A program made the translations under genes and the position numbers. Shown in pieces: positions 26,452-33,821 of a stretch of 64,000 nucleotides of DNA. This stretch comes from Desulfovibrionaceae bacterium (lineage in GTDB: Bacteria; Desulfobacterota; Desulfovibrionia; Desulfovibrionales; Desulfovibrionaceae). Every line of letters begins with the position of its first letter. Within the stretch, counting starts at the first letter, position 1. The notes beneath the pieces are model-generated. The model saw nothing but the letters and a program-made list of their open reading frames with translations, was not told the origin of the DNA and searched no databases. The stretch spans positions 310,001-374,000 of the forward strand of contig CAJTFO010000002.1 of assembly GCA_910575755.1 (NCBI GenBank), written 5' to 3'.

Positions 26452-27420
26452 CTAGGGCGCGTCCGGGGCTGAGACGGGCAGCGCCCACCAGGGCAGCTCC
26501 CGCCAGGAGCGGCCGAGGGCTTTTTCCATGTCCTGCCAGTGTGGGGAAAAGCGGGCCAGCTCGGCCCGGAACGCCGGGGAGTGGTTCATCTGGCGCAGAT
26601 GGCAGAGTTCATGCCAGCAGAGGTGCTCCAGCAGGGGCAGGGGCAGGAGCAGCGCCCGCCAGTTCAGGCTGATGCGGCCCGTCACGGCGCGCGCGTCGGC
26701 ATGGCCCGCGTCGTCCCCGCCATTTTGGCCTTTCCTTCCCGTCAGCCTGTCCAGAAGGCCTCGCAAGCCGCTGACCTCGCGCGGCGGGGCCGCGGCTTTG
26801 CCCCCGCCGCGCGAGCAACTGCCCCAGCGCCCGCGCTGGTCGCGCACGCTCACGCCGCTCAGGCAAAAATCCGCCCCGGCGGCCAGTTGCAGAAGATAGG
26901 GCGGCAGCAGGCGGGCGGCCTGGCCCCGGCACCAGCGGCGCAGGGCCAGAGCGCCCAGGGCCGCGTCATCCGGCGGGCCGAACAGCCGCAGACGGCCCGG
27001 CGTTTCCAGCAGCAGAAGGCGGCGCGCCCCCTGGCTGACCAGCAGAGAGCGCGTACAGGCCTGGCTGCACCGGCGGCCCTCGGCCAGAGCGCCGCCCGAT
27101 TCCACCTGAAATTCCAGGCCCGGCAGGGGCAGAACAATACGGGGCGGCAGGGCGGCTTGCGGGGCGTGCCGCTGGTGTCGCCGCCAGGCTTGCTCCAGCC
27201 AGGGCAGAAAGCGGGGCAAGGCCTGCTCAATGGCGGCGGCGGGCCAGCTGTCGGGCACTGTCAGCAGCAGGCCGCCGTCCGGGGCCAGATGCAGGCGGGC
27301 CTGACGGGCGCGGGACGAGCGCCGCACGCGCGCCGTGAGCCGCGTGCCGTCGGCAAGCATGAAGTCCGCTGCGGGGGGCGAGGCATGCGGCGGCGGGGAG
27401 GCGGCAGTTTTTGCAGACAT
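26452..27420 (-). CDS. YgjP/DUF45-family metallopeptidase with an insertion
   Basis: About 322 residues. The zinc site is HELCHLRQMNHSPAF (HExxH plus downstream His), and GRWGSC and ISLNWRALLLP are the usual preceding blocks of the YgjP (M48-like, SprT-related) family. Unlike most members, roughly 45 residues rich in Gly, Lys and Arg are inserted between WGSCS and ISLNWR, and the N-terminal half is expanded with Ala/Arg. The start is uncertain: the ATG at 27420 has no clear ribosome binding site and one at 27360 is possible. Substrate unknown. Confidence 0.78.
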   Translation of the reverse strand: MSAKTAASPPPHASPPAADFMLADGTRLTARVRRSSRARQARLHLAPDGGLLLTVPDSWPAAAIEQALPRFLPWLEQAWRRHQRHAPQAALPPRIVLPLPGLEFQVESGGALAEGRRCSQACTRSLLVSQGARRLLLLETPGRLRLFGPPDDAALGALALRRWCRGQAARLLPPYLLQLAAGADFCLSGVSVRDQRGRWGSCSRGGGKAAAPPREVSGLRGLLDRLTGRKGQNGGDDAGHADARAVTGRISLNWRALLLPLPLLEHLCWHELCHLRQMNHSPAFRAELARFSPHWQDMEKALGRSWRELPWWALPVSAPDAP

Positions 27421-27482
27421 GCCGGCAGGCTGCCACAGGCCTGAGGGGCTGTAAAGCGGCCGGTTGCGGCGTGCGCGTCTTT

Positions 27483-27498
27483 TGGCCTGAAAGTTGCT
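27483..27498 (+). promoter_or_regulatory. Sigma-54 promoter upstream of the FlxA-like gene
   Basis: TGGCCTGAAAGTTGCT has GG (27484-27485) and GC (27496-27497) separated by exactly 10 bases, matching the -24/-12 consensus, with TTGCTTT at the -12 side. It lies about 60 bases before the FlxA-like start. Confidence 0.7.
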
Positions 27499-27558
27499 TT
27501 CTTTGCGGGGAATACTCAGCGGGAGAAAAAATTTCCCGGTCAGCACAGGAGAAAAATC

Positions 27559-27996
27559 ATGGAAGTCGGAACCGCATACAATGCCAGCAGCCTTTGGGAT
27601 CTTAACGCCGTCTCTGCCGTTGATTCGTCCGCGCAGAAAGCCGCCTCCGCCAGCCGGAACGACGCTTCCGGCGATACGGTGAGCATTTCCGACGAGGCCA
27701 GAAAGCTTTTTTCGGAAAAGATCCATCAGTATGACGGCGGCAGCTCCACGTCCACGACCGAGGGCGAGGGACAGGGCGGCGGTTCCGGTGGCGGAGCGGG
27801 CGGTTCGTCCGCTTCGGATTCCAGCAACATAGAAAGCATCAAAAAGCAGATTGAGTCGCTCAAGAGCCAGTTGATGGCGCTGGCCTCACAGCTCAGCGGC
27901 GGTGCGGCTGACGCGGGCGTCAACGGCAAGATAAGCGCCCTGCAAGCCCAGATCGGCGCGCTGGAGGCGCAGTTGAACGCCGCGCAGCAGGCCTGA
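27559..27996 (+). CDS. FlxA-like protein (flagellar regulon type)
   Basis: 145 residues. A Ser/Ala-rich N-terminus with TVSISDEARKLFSEKI (typical of flagellar-regulon proteins), a Gly/Ser linker at 60-88, and a C-terminal coiled coil (IESIKKQIESLKSQLMALASQLS...ISALQAQIGALEAQLNA) resembling FlxA. The role is unknown in general; FlxA expression follows flagellar sigma control in E. coli, and here a sigma-54 promoter precedes it. AGGAG precedes the ATG. Confidence 0.75.
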   Translation: MEVGTAYNASSLWDLNAVSAVDSSAQKAASASRNDASGDTVSISDEARKLFSEKIHQYDGGSSTSTTEGEGQGGGSGGGAGGSSASDSSNIESIKKQIESLKSQLMALASQLSGGAADAGVNGKISALQAQIGALEAQLNAAQQA

Positions 27997-28060
27997 GGCC
28001 GCAAGCCCGCGCGTGCGTTGAGCGCCTTGACAGATAAACCGGCAGCAGGTACAAAAAGCA

Positions 28061-28091
28061 AAGGGGATAGCGGGGCTATCCCCTTGTTTTT
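28061..28091 (+). terminator. Intrinsic terminator after the FlxA-like gene
   Basis: A perfect 10-bp stem AAGGGGATAG/CTATCCCCTT with loop CGGGG followed by GTTTTT. Confidence 0.9.
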
Positions 28092-28143
28092 ACCCTCTGC
28101 AAACATTTGACCATGCCCGGCATTGCGCGGGCTGAGGTACAGT

Positions 28144-28719
28144 ATGAAATCCCTGAAAGGCACCCAGACTGAAAAAAATATTCTGACCGCCTTCGCCGGC
28201 GAATCCCAGGCCCGCAACCGTTATGATTATTTCGCCGCCAAAGCCAAGTCTGACGGCTATGTGCTGGTGCGCGACATCTTTACGGAAACGGCCCTGCAGG
28301 AGAAAGAACACGCCAAGCGCCTGTTCAAATTCCTGGAAGGCGGCGATGTGGAAATTCAGGCCGCCTATCCCGCCGGCGTCATCGCGGACAGCGCGGCCAA
28401 CCTGATGGCCGCCGCCGCCGGCGAGAACCATGAGCACACCGAAATGTATCCCGCTTTCGCCGCTGTGGCCGACAAGGAGGGCTTTTCCGAAATCGCCGCC
28501 GTCATGCGCAATATCGCCGTGGCCGAGGCCTACCACGAAAAGCGTTTTCTGAAGCTGGCCGACGACATCAGGGAAGGACGCATGTTCATGCGCTCCAAGC
28601 CCACGGTCTGGCGCTGCCTCAATTGCGGTTGCCTGGTGGAGGGCGCCAGCGCGCCGGAGACCTGCCCCGCCTGCGATCATCCCAAGGCCTATTTTGAGGA
28701 ACTGAATTATACCTTTTAA
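28144..28719 (+). CDS. Rubrerythrin
   Basis: 191 residues. An N-terminal ferritin-like diiron domain (1-145) carries the Glu ligands in AFAGESQARNRY, LQEKEHAKRL, GENHEHTEMYP and AEAYHEKRF. A C-terminal rubredoxin-like domain binds one iron through CLNCG and CPACD. It acts as an NADH-linked peroxidase scavenging hydrogen peroxide in anaerobes. The ATG at 28144 follows GAGG by six bases. Confidence 0.95.
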   Translation: MKSLKGTQTEKNILTAFAGESQARNRYDYFAAKAKSDGYVLVRDIFTETALQEKEHAKRLFKFLEGGDVEIQAAYPAGVIADSAANLMAAAAGENHEHTEMYPAFAAVADKEGFSEIAAVMRNIAVAEAYHEKRFLKLADDIREGRMFMRSKPTVWRCLNCGCLVEGASAPETCPACDHPKAYFEELNYTF

Positions 28720-28825
28720 TCCGGCCCGCTGATGCAGAACCCGCGTTGCGTCCCGTTTTCGGAAGGCGTGCGCGGGTTTTTTGTATGGCGCGCCGGGCGT
28801 CGTCATGACGCTTCGGAGATATATT

Positions 28826-29257
28826 ATGTGGGATACACTGGTTCTCTGGGTTCACCCCGTCATGCAGAGCGTGGCCGCGCTCATCGGCCTGCTGGCCATG
28901 TGGCAGGGCTGGAAGCGCGTTCAGATGCTGCTGGGCCGCAAGGTCATCTTTCCCTGGCGGACTCATGTGCGCATGGGCACGCTGGGCCTTTTGCTCTGGA
29001 CGGCCGGGGCCTTCGGCTTTTACGCCACGCACAGCCTGTTCGGGGCCACGCACATCACGGGCGGCCACGCCTTCATGGCCTGGCCGATCATGGCTTTGTC
29101 CGTTCTGGGCCTGATCACCGGCGGAATCATGAACAAATACAAGAAGAAACGCTTCTGGCTGCCCCTGCTTCACGGCGTGGGCAACACCGTTCTGATTATT
29201 CTGGTGCTCTACGAGTGCTGGACCGGCATTGAGCTGTACGAGGCCTTCCTGGCATAG
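28826..29257 (+). CDS. Four-helix membrane protein (DUF4079-like)
   Basis: 143 residues with four hydrophobic helices (about 3-22, 45-63, 76-96, 110-130). Conserved-looking His residues lie in WVHPVMQ, THVRMG, TGGHAF and LLHGVGN, a pattern seen in the DUF4079 family and suggesting heme ligation. No catalytic role is established. GGAG lies eight bases before the ATG. Confidence 0.75.
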   Translation: MWDTLVLWVHPVMQSVAALIGLLAMWQGWKRVQMLLGRKVIFPWRTHVRMGTLGLLLWTAGAFGFYATHSLFGATHITGGHAFMAWPIMALSVLGLITGGIMNKYKKKRFWLPLLHGVGNTVLIILVLYECWTGIELYEAFLA

Positions 29258-29282
29258 CGCGCTGGTGTGACCGACACGGTAG

Positions 29283-29320
29283 GGCCCTTGCATTCCGTGA
29301 CGGATGCAAGGGCCTTTTTG
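29283..29320 (+). terminator. Intrinsic terminator of the DUF4079-like gene
   Basis: An 11-bp stem GGCCCTTGCAT/ATGCAAGGGCC with a 10-base loop, followed by TTTTT. Confidence 0.9.
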
Positions 29321-29333
29321 TGTCCGCGCCTCG

Positions 29334-29383
29334 CAGGAAGGGAACAAGAACGCGGGCCTGCCGGCCGCCTGCCGGGGAAGCGC
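29334..29383. repeat. Direct repeat A, downstream of flagellin
   Basis: About 50 bases starting CAGGAAGGGAACAAG and ending GGGGAAGCGC. It is closely similar and in the same orientation to 31108-31158 on the other side of the flagellin gene. Confidence 0.75.
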
Positions 29384-29400
29384 GTCGTCCGGGACATTAT

Positions 29401-31023
29401 CTACGCTTCAATCAGGCGCATCACCATTTGCGGCACGGAATTGGCCTGGGCCAGCATGGCGACGGCGCTGTTCGTAAGCACCTGGTTGCGGACAAATTCG
29501 GCCATTTCGCGGGTAATGTCAGAGTCCGAAATCTGGGATTCGGCGGCCTGCAAATTCTCCGACTGCACAGTCAGATTGATGATCGTGTTCTCCAGTCTGT
29601 TCTGGGTGGAACCCAGTTCGGCGCGGATTCTGTCTTTTTTGATAATGGCGTCGTTTACCTGCACAAGGGCGTTTTGCGCCTTGTCCTGAGTGTCGATTTT
29701 CACGCCCTCAAGGCCGAGCCCCTTCAACGTGGCGTCATGCTTCTTGATGTCGTAAAAATCTTCCTTCTGCTCGGCCCCCGGCCCGAAATGAACGCGCACA
29801 ACGTCGTCAGGGATTTCATAGTTGGGCTTCATGGGGTCGTCAGGGTTTGTTGGGCGGGCTGTATTGGCAGAGGTATCAACGACTTTTAGGCTGAACGAAG
29901 TTGAAGCTACAACAGTGGACGGCTCATAGACGTTGGCGCCGTATGTAAGATTCCACTTTTTACTAACAGAATTTCCCCCTCCCAAATCAATAGTCAACGT
30001 AAGCTCATCCTTATCTAATACAGATGTGACTTTATGCCCTGTATCAGTTGAAAAAGACGGAACAATATTTGGCGATGTCCATGTGGTATCTGCATTTTGT
30101 GTAATTTGGGTCTGATTTCCATTCTCATCGACGAGAGTAGTTCTTATCCGTACTCCACTACCGTTTGGGTCATCCCAATTAAATCCATTTGCATTCCCAA
30201 CAGCAGCCATTACTTCAGGATCATTATTTAACTGGACATACCAATTTCCGAATACTTGTCCAGAGACAGGATCAGTTATTATATGATCAAACCGGATTTT
30301 AAGTTTTGTACCTGGTGGAATGTTAGACACATCGGTAGTCGGGGTAACTAATAAATAATTGTCACCAATTTTTGGGATATTATTATTGGTAATTTTTATA
30401 TCAAGATCGCCTGTAATGGCTCCTGGATTGGTAATGCCAGAAATATCCCAGCCGCCAACAATATGAGGGTTATTTGCACGAGTATCCCTGTCGGCATTTT
30501 GAGCCGACGCGCCAGGCCATACTACTTTCGTGCCGTTATCAACAAGATTTGTATCATATGTCTTCCCATCCGGCCCTACTATCTGCACCGGTCTTGCTTC
30601 AAACTTCCCGTCAATGAGCTTGATTCCATTAAAGTCAGTTGACCGGGCAATCCTGTTGATTTCATCGCCCATGGCCTTGAACTCGCTGTCGATCATCAGG
30701 CGCTGGGCGGAAGTGTAGGTGCCGGTGGCCGCCTGTTCGGCAAGCTCCTTCATCCGGATAAGCTTTTCATCAATGACGGAAAGCGCGCCGTCAAAGGTCT
30801 GGAGCATCGAGATGGCGTCGTTGGCATTGCGTATGCCCTGATTGAGGGCCGCGAAGTCGGCGCGCAGCATCTCGCGGATGGCGAGACCGGCGGCGTCGTC
30901 GGCCGCGCTGTTGACGCGCAGGCCGGATGCAAGCCTTTCCATGGATGTGCACAAACGTCCATAATGGCTTGTGAGCGTATTGGCCACATTCAAGGCCAGG
31001 CGATTGTTGTTTATCGAAATCAT
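29401..31023 (-). CDS. fliC: Flagellin
   Basis: 540 residues. The N-terminal D0/D1 domain (MISINNNRLALNVANTL, SGLRVNSAADDAAGLAIRE, NDAISMLQTFDGALS) and the C-terminal domain (SQISDSDITREMAEFVRNQVL, MLAQANSVPQMVMRLIEA) are classical. The central domain (about residues 145-420) is long, rich in Asn, Thr, Asp and Pro, and is much more AT-rich than the ends, so it looks recombined or acquired. AGGAGGG precedes the ATG. A possible FliA promoter lies upstream. The gene is flanked by 50-bp direct repeats and is the last chromosomal gene before the prophage. Confidence 0.96.
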   Translation of the reverse strand: MISINNNRLALNVANTLTSHYGRLCTSMERLASGLRVNSAADDAAGLAIREMLRADFAALNQGIRNANDAISMLQTFDGALSVIDEKLIRMKELAEQAATGTYTSAQRLMIDSEFKAMGDEINRIARSTDFNGIKLIDGKFEARPVQIVGPDGKTYDTNLVDNGTKVVWPGASAQNADRDTRANNPHIVGGWDISGITNPGAITGDLDIKITNNNIPKIGDNYLLVTPTTDVSNIPPGTKLKIRFDHIITDPVSGQVFGNWYVQLNNDPEVMAAVGNANGFNWDDPNGSGVRIRTTLVDENGNQTQITQNADTTWTSPNIVPSFSTDTGHKVTSVLDKDELTLTIDLGGGNSVSKKWNLTYGANVYEPSTVVASTSFSLKVVDTSANTARPTNPDDPMKPNYEIPDDVVRVHFGPGAEQKEDFYDIKKHDATLKGLGLEGVKIDTQDKAQNALVQVNDAIIKKDRIRAELGSTQNRLENTIINLTVQSENLQAAESQISDSDITREMAEFVRNQVLTNSAVAMLAQANSVPQMVMRLIEA

Positions 31024-31080
31024 GCTTTTGAATCCCTCCTCAGGACAAATCCTGTGCCAGCCTCAAACAGCGGCGGTCGT

Positions 31081-31107
31081 ACGTCGGCGCGTCTTCGCCG
31101 CTCCTTA
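31081..31107 (-). promoter_or_regulatory. Candidate FliA (sigma-28) promoter of flagellin
   Basis: On the minus strand TAAG is followed after exactly 15 bases by GCCGACGT, against the consensus TAAA-N15-GCCGATAA. It lies about 60 bases before the flagellin ATG. The match is partial. Confidence 0.4.
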
Positions 31108-31158
31108 CAGGAAGGGAACAAGAGCGCGGGCCTGCCCGGACGTCCGTCGGGGAAGCGC
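31108..31158. repeat. Direct repeat B, upstream of flagellin
   Basis: The second copy of the repeat at 29334-29383, with one extra C and a few substitutions over about 51 bases. Confidence 0.75.
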
Positions 31159-31230
31159 ATTGCGGCGGACGACGCCTCAGAAACGGCGTGGTAGAGTTCG
31201 TAACGGAACACGCCGTGCTGTCCGCGCGCT

Positions 31231-31409
31231 GACAGACGCACTGTCGATACTCCATACTGCAAGTATGCCGGGTACTGAATTAAGTAATTGAGAAAAAAAG
31301 ATTTTTAAGAAATAGAGAAAAGAACGGCGTCTTTTGTCTGAATATGATATTGCCAATTTGAGTGCTTCAATATATTAAAAATTAAAACTTCGCCGACAGT
31401 GCGTCTGTC
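31231..31409. repeat. 16-bp inverted repeats bounding a 147-bp AT-rich segment
   Basis: GACAGACGCACTGTCG at 31231-31246 recurs as its exact reverse complement at 31394-31409. Each copy is also a near-dyad; the right one reads CGACAG-TGCGT-CTGTCG. The segment between is AT-rich and gene-free. It lies between flagellin and the integrase gene, within the 489-bp non-coding stretch 31024-31512. Confidence 0.7.
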
Positions 31410-31431
31410 GATGAACACATCATATGCGAAA

Positions 31432-31494
31432 GGCAGAAGCGCCCATTGCGTCATCCGTCCGGGGACGGAAAATGCAATGGGCCTTTTTTCTGCC
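31432..31494 (+). terminator. Long hairpin at the prophage edge, terminator-like on the plus strand
   Basis: GGCAGAA pairs with TTCTGCC outside GCCCATTGC/GCAATGGGC, with an inner CCGTCC/GGACGG hairpin. TTTTTT at 31484-31489 follows the main stem on the plus strand, although no plus-strand gene precedes it. It may serve the integrase on the other strand. Confidence 0.6.
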
Positions 31495-31512
31495 GGTTCC
31501 CGTTTTTTTCGT

Positions 31513-32535
31513 TTACTCCCCGCCTTTTGGGCCCTGCGTTTTGCGGCGGCATGACGCGGCGCAGGCGCGCGCACGCCTTTGGCTTCCGGCGGGTCGCGCT
31601 ACGCGGGGCGCGTCGTCCTGCTCCCTGGCCTCTCCGCTCAGAAAGCCGCCGATGTTCTGCGCCGCCGACAGCAGGGAGGCCTGCCCCAGGTGGGCGTAAC
31701 GCATGGTGGTTCTGGGATCGCTGTGTCCCAGAAGTTTCTGCACCTCATAGAGCGAATGCCCGGCATTGACCAGAAAACTGGCAAAAGTGTGGCGCAGGTC
31801 GTGAATGCGTATGTCGTTGAGACCCAGCGTGCGCCGCAGATCCCTCCAGAAAAGAAAGATGTCGCTGAGCGGTTTGCCCGGCGCATGGCCGGGAAAAAGC
31901 CACGGACATTCCGGCCTGCGCGGCAGGGCGCGCAGGACGGCCACGGCCTCGTCGGACAGCAGAATGTGACGCGGCCTGCCGGATTTGGACAGGGGCACGG
32001 TGAGCAGGCGCTGATCCAGACGCACATTTTCCCAGCGGGCCTTGAGAATTTCGCTTTTGCGCGCGCCGGTGAGCAGCAGCAGCCGGATGGCCGCCGCCGC
32101 GGCGCATGGCGAACGCTCCAGCGCCCGCATGAGCCGCCGGGCTTCCGCAATGTTGAGGCAGCGCTCCCGCTGCCAGTGGATTTTGAAGGCGCGCACGCCC
32201 GCGCAGGGCGATTGCCCGGCGGGCAGCACGCCGTGCAGCATGGCCAGGGAACAGACGCTCTTGAAAACAGCCAGATTGCGGTTGCAGGTGGACGGGCTCA
32301 GGCCCTGGGCCGCCAGATCGTGCAGCCAGTTTTCCACCTCGCCCCTGAGGATGCCGTCCAGCCGTCTGTCCCCGAACACCGGGGAAAGACGCTTGCGGGT
32401 GATGCGCTCATCCACGCGCCAGCTCCGTTTGCGCATTTTGACGTGCGGCAGATAGACGGCGTCCACAAAGGCGTCAAGCTCCAGGATGTCGTCCTGGCGG
32501 GCTGTGGCGGCGTGTTGGCGATGAGGCCGGGTCAT
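31513..32535 (-). CDS. int: Tyrosine-type phage integrase
   Basis: 340 residues. An N-terminal SAM-like core-binding domain (20-110) is followed by the catalytic domain with Arg159 (TGARKSEIL), Lys184 (PLSKSGRPR), His245-x-x-Arg248 (HDLRHTFAS), His271 (LGHSDPRTT) and nucleophile Tyr280 (MRYAHL). All catalytic residues are present. A basic tail of about 35 residues follows. AGGAG precedes the ATG at 32535. It would integrate and excise the prophage, and it is also the only site-specific recombinase near the inverted repeats at 31231-31409. Confidence 0.95.
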   Translation of the reverse strand: MTRPHRQHAATARQDDILELDAFVDAVYLPHVKMRKRSWRVDERITRKRLSPVFGDRRLDGILRGEVENWLHDLAAQGLSPSTCNRNLAVFKSVCSLAMLHGVLPAGQSPCAGVRAFKIHWQRERCLNIAEARRLMRALERSPCAAAAAIRLLLLTGARKSEILKARWENVRLDQRLLTVPLSKSGRPRHILLSDEAVAVLRALPRRPECPWLFPGHAPGKPLSDIFLFWRDLRRTLGLNDIRIHDLRHTFASFLVNAGHSLYEVQKLLGHSDPRTTMRYAHLGQASLLSAAQNIGGFLSGEAREQDDAPRVARPAGSQRRARACAASCRRKTQGPKGGE

Positions 32536-32578
32536 GCGGTTTTCTCCTGTGCAAGAGGTGGAGGGGGATATATGCAAA

Positions 32579-32623
32579 GCCCCGCCCCCTGAGGAAAAGC
32601 GTTGCTTCCTCAGAGGGCGGGGC
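32579..32623. terminator. Strong GC hairpin between integrase and late genes
   Basis: GCCCCGCCC-CCTGAGGAA pairs with TTCCTCAG-A-GGGCGGGGC (about 17 bp, nine-base loop). It is placed to stop leftward late transcription before int. No long T-run follows. The AT-rich stretch 32661-32715 beside it holds no gene. Confidence 0.5.
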
Positions 32624-32759
32624 GACGTCAGCCCTGACGGGGCGGAGGCCCTGCGGGATAACGTGTTTTATATATCTGTATATTGATACAATTATTGGAA
32701 ATATCTTGATTTTGCTGTGCCTGAGGCTGGCTTGTAGTAAGCCGCGGGCCGGCAGAAGT

Positions 32760-33335
32760 CTACCGCAGGCGCGGCCCCTGCGCGCCCAGGGTAAAGAAAT
32801 TGCGCCCTGTCCGGCTCGCGCCGTTGAGCAGGGTGGAGGTGAGGCCCAGATAATCGGTATTGCCGCGCTGGCGCAGGTATTGGGCTTCAAGGCCGGCGCT
32901 CTGGGCCTGATTGCGCAGGCCCCAGGCCCGCACCTGCTGATTGTGGGCCGTGTCCGCGGCCCGCTGTTGCAGGGAGAGGGCGTCCAGCTCGCCTTTTTCC
33001 GCCGTGTCCAGCACGCGGTCCAGCGTGCCGCCGGCGTCGGTCTGCGCGCCAGATGCTCCGGCCTGGGCCCGTTGCGCGCCGATGATCCGGGCCGCCTCCT
33101 GTCGTTTGCGGGCCGCGTCCTCCGCGCCTTCACGGCGGGCCGCGCGGGCCTCCTCGTCGGCCAGGCTGGCGTTCTGTTCCGCTATGGCGGCATTGCGTTC
33201 CGCCAGCCTGGCCTGGTAGCGGGCCTGCTGTTTCTGGTTCTGCGCCTGCTGGACGGCGTTGACAGTGCCCGCCGCCGCTCCGGCCAGGGCCACGGCCGCG
33301 CCGATGACAGCGGCCGCGCCGCTTGCAATGGCCAT
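32760..33335 (-). CDS. Phage internal virion-like coiled-coil protein
   Basis: 191 residues. A hydrophobic Ala/Gly N-terminus (AIASGAAAVIGAAVALAGAAAGTV) is followed by a long Gln/Ala/Arg-rich coiled coil (about 25-150), similar in style to podovirus internal virion protein gp14, and a short C-terminal segment ending in NFFTLGAQGPRLR. It is the last late gene before the integrase. Homology to gp14 is inferred from layout and composition. Confidence 0.65.
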   Translation of the reverse strand: MAIASGAAAVIGAAVALAGAAAGTVNAVQQAQNQKQQARYQARLAERNAAIAEQNASLADEEARAARREGAEDAARKRQEAARIIGAQRAQAGASGAQTDAGGTLDRVLDTAEKGELDALSLQQRAADTAHNQQVRAWGLRNQAQSAGLEAQYLRQRGNTDYLGLTSTLLNGASRTGRNFFTLGAQGPRLR

Positions 33336-33809
33336 TTAGCCTACCTCCTCCGCTGTGATGTTTTTATGCCAGACTGTTTCGGTATGCCGCGCGCCGAGGC
33401 GGCGATAGAGCGCGTCGCAGGGGCGCGACGCCGGCGAACTGTACTGGATAAGCCCCACGCCGCGCGCCGCGAGGCAGCCTTCCGCGTGCCGCAGCAGATT
33501 CAGGGCGGCCAGCCCGCGCCGTGCCTCCGGCGCGAGATACAGGCCGTCCAGAACCGCCAGCGTGACGCCGGGCCGGTGCGGACAGGGCAGCGCCGCAAAG
33601 GCGGCATAGCCGGCCAGGCGTCCGTCATTGCGCCTGGCGGTGATCACAATCAGCATGTTCAGCCTCTCCAGCGTGGCGTATCGCGTCGCGTCCAGCTCAT
33701 AGACCCGCGCGCCGTGCAGGGCGGCTTCCACCTCATCCCAATGGGCCTGGGCCAGAGCCTGAACCTCGTCCCGCAACCCATTGAAGCTTTCCTCCTGAAA
33801 ACCGAGCAT
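33336..33809 (-). CDS. Phage-encoded GNAT-type acetyltransferase
   Basis: 157 residues with a GNAT pattern: a beta strand AVLDGLYLAPEARRGLAALNLLRHAEGCLAARG (the acetyl-CoA loop region), then LIQYSSPASRPCDALYRRLGARHTETVWHKNI (the conserved Tyr region and C-terminal strands). Podoviruses carry similar proteins next to tail genes, with unknown target. It abuts the virion protein gene. Confidence 0.75.
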   Translation of the reverse strand: MLGFQEESFNGLRDEVQALAQAHWDEVEAALHGARVYELDATRYATLERLNMLIVITARRNDGRLAGYAAFAALPCPHRPGVTLAVLDGLYLAPEARRGLAALNLLRHAEGCLAARGVGLIQYSSPASRPCDALYRRLGARHTETVWHKNITAEEVG

Positions 33810-33821
33810 GGCCTTCCTCCG

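Noticed and set aside
31020-31070. TGGCAC-like sigma-54 -24 element on the minus strand just upstream of flagellin
   Set aside because: The -12 part reads TTGTC instead of TTGCW, and the start of transcription would fall inside the ribosome binding site.
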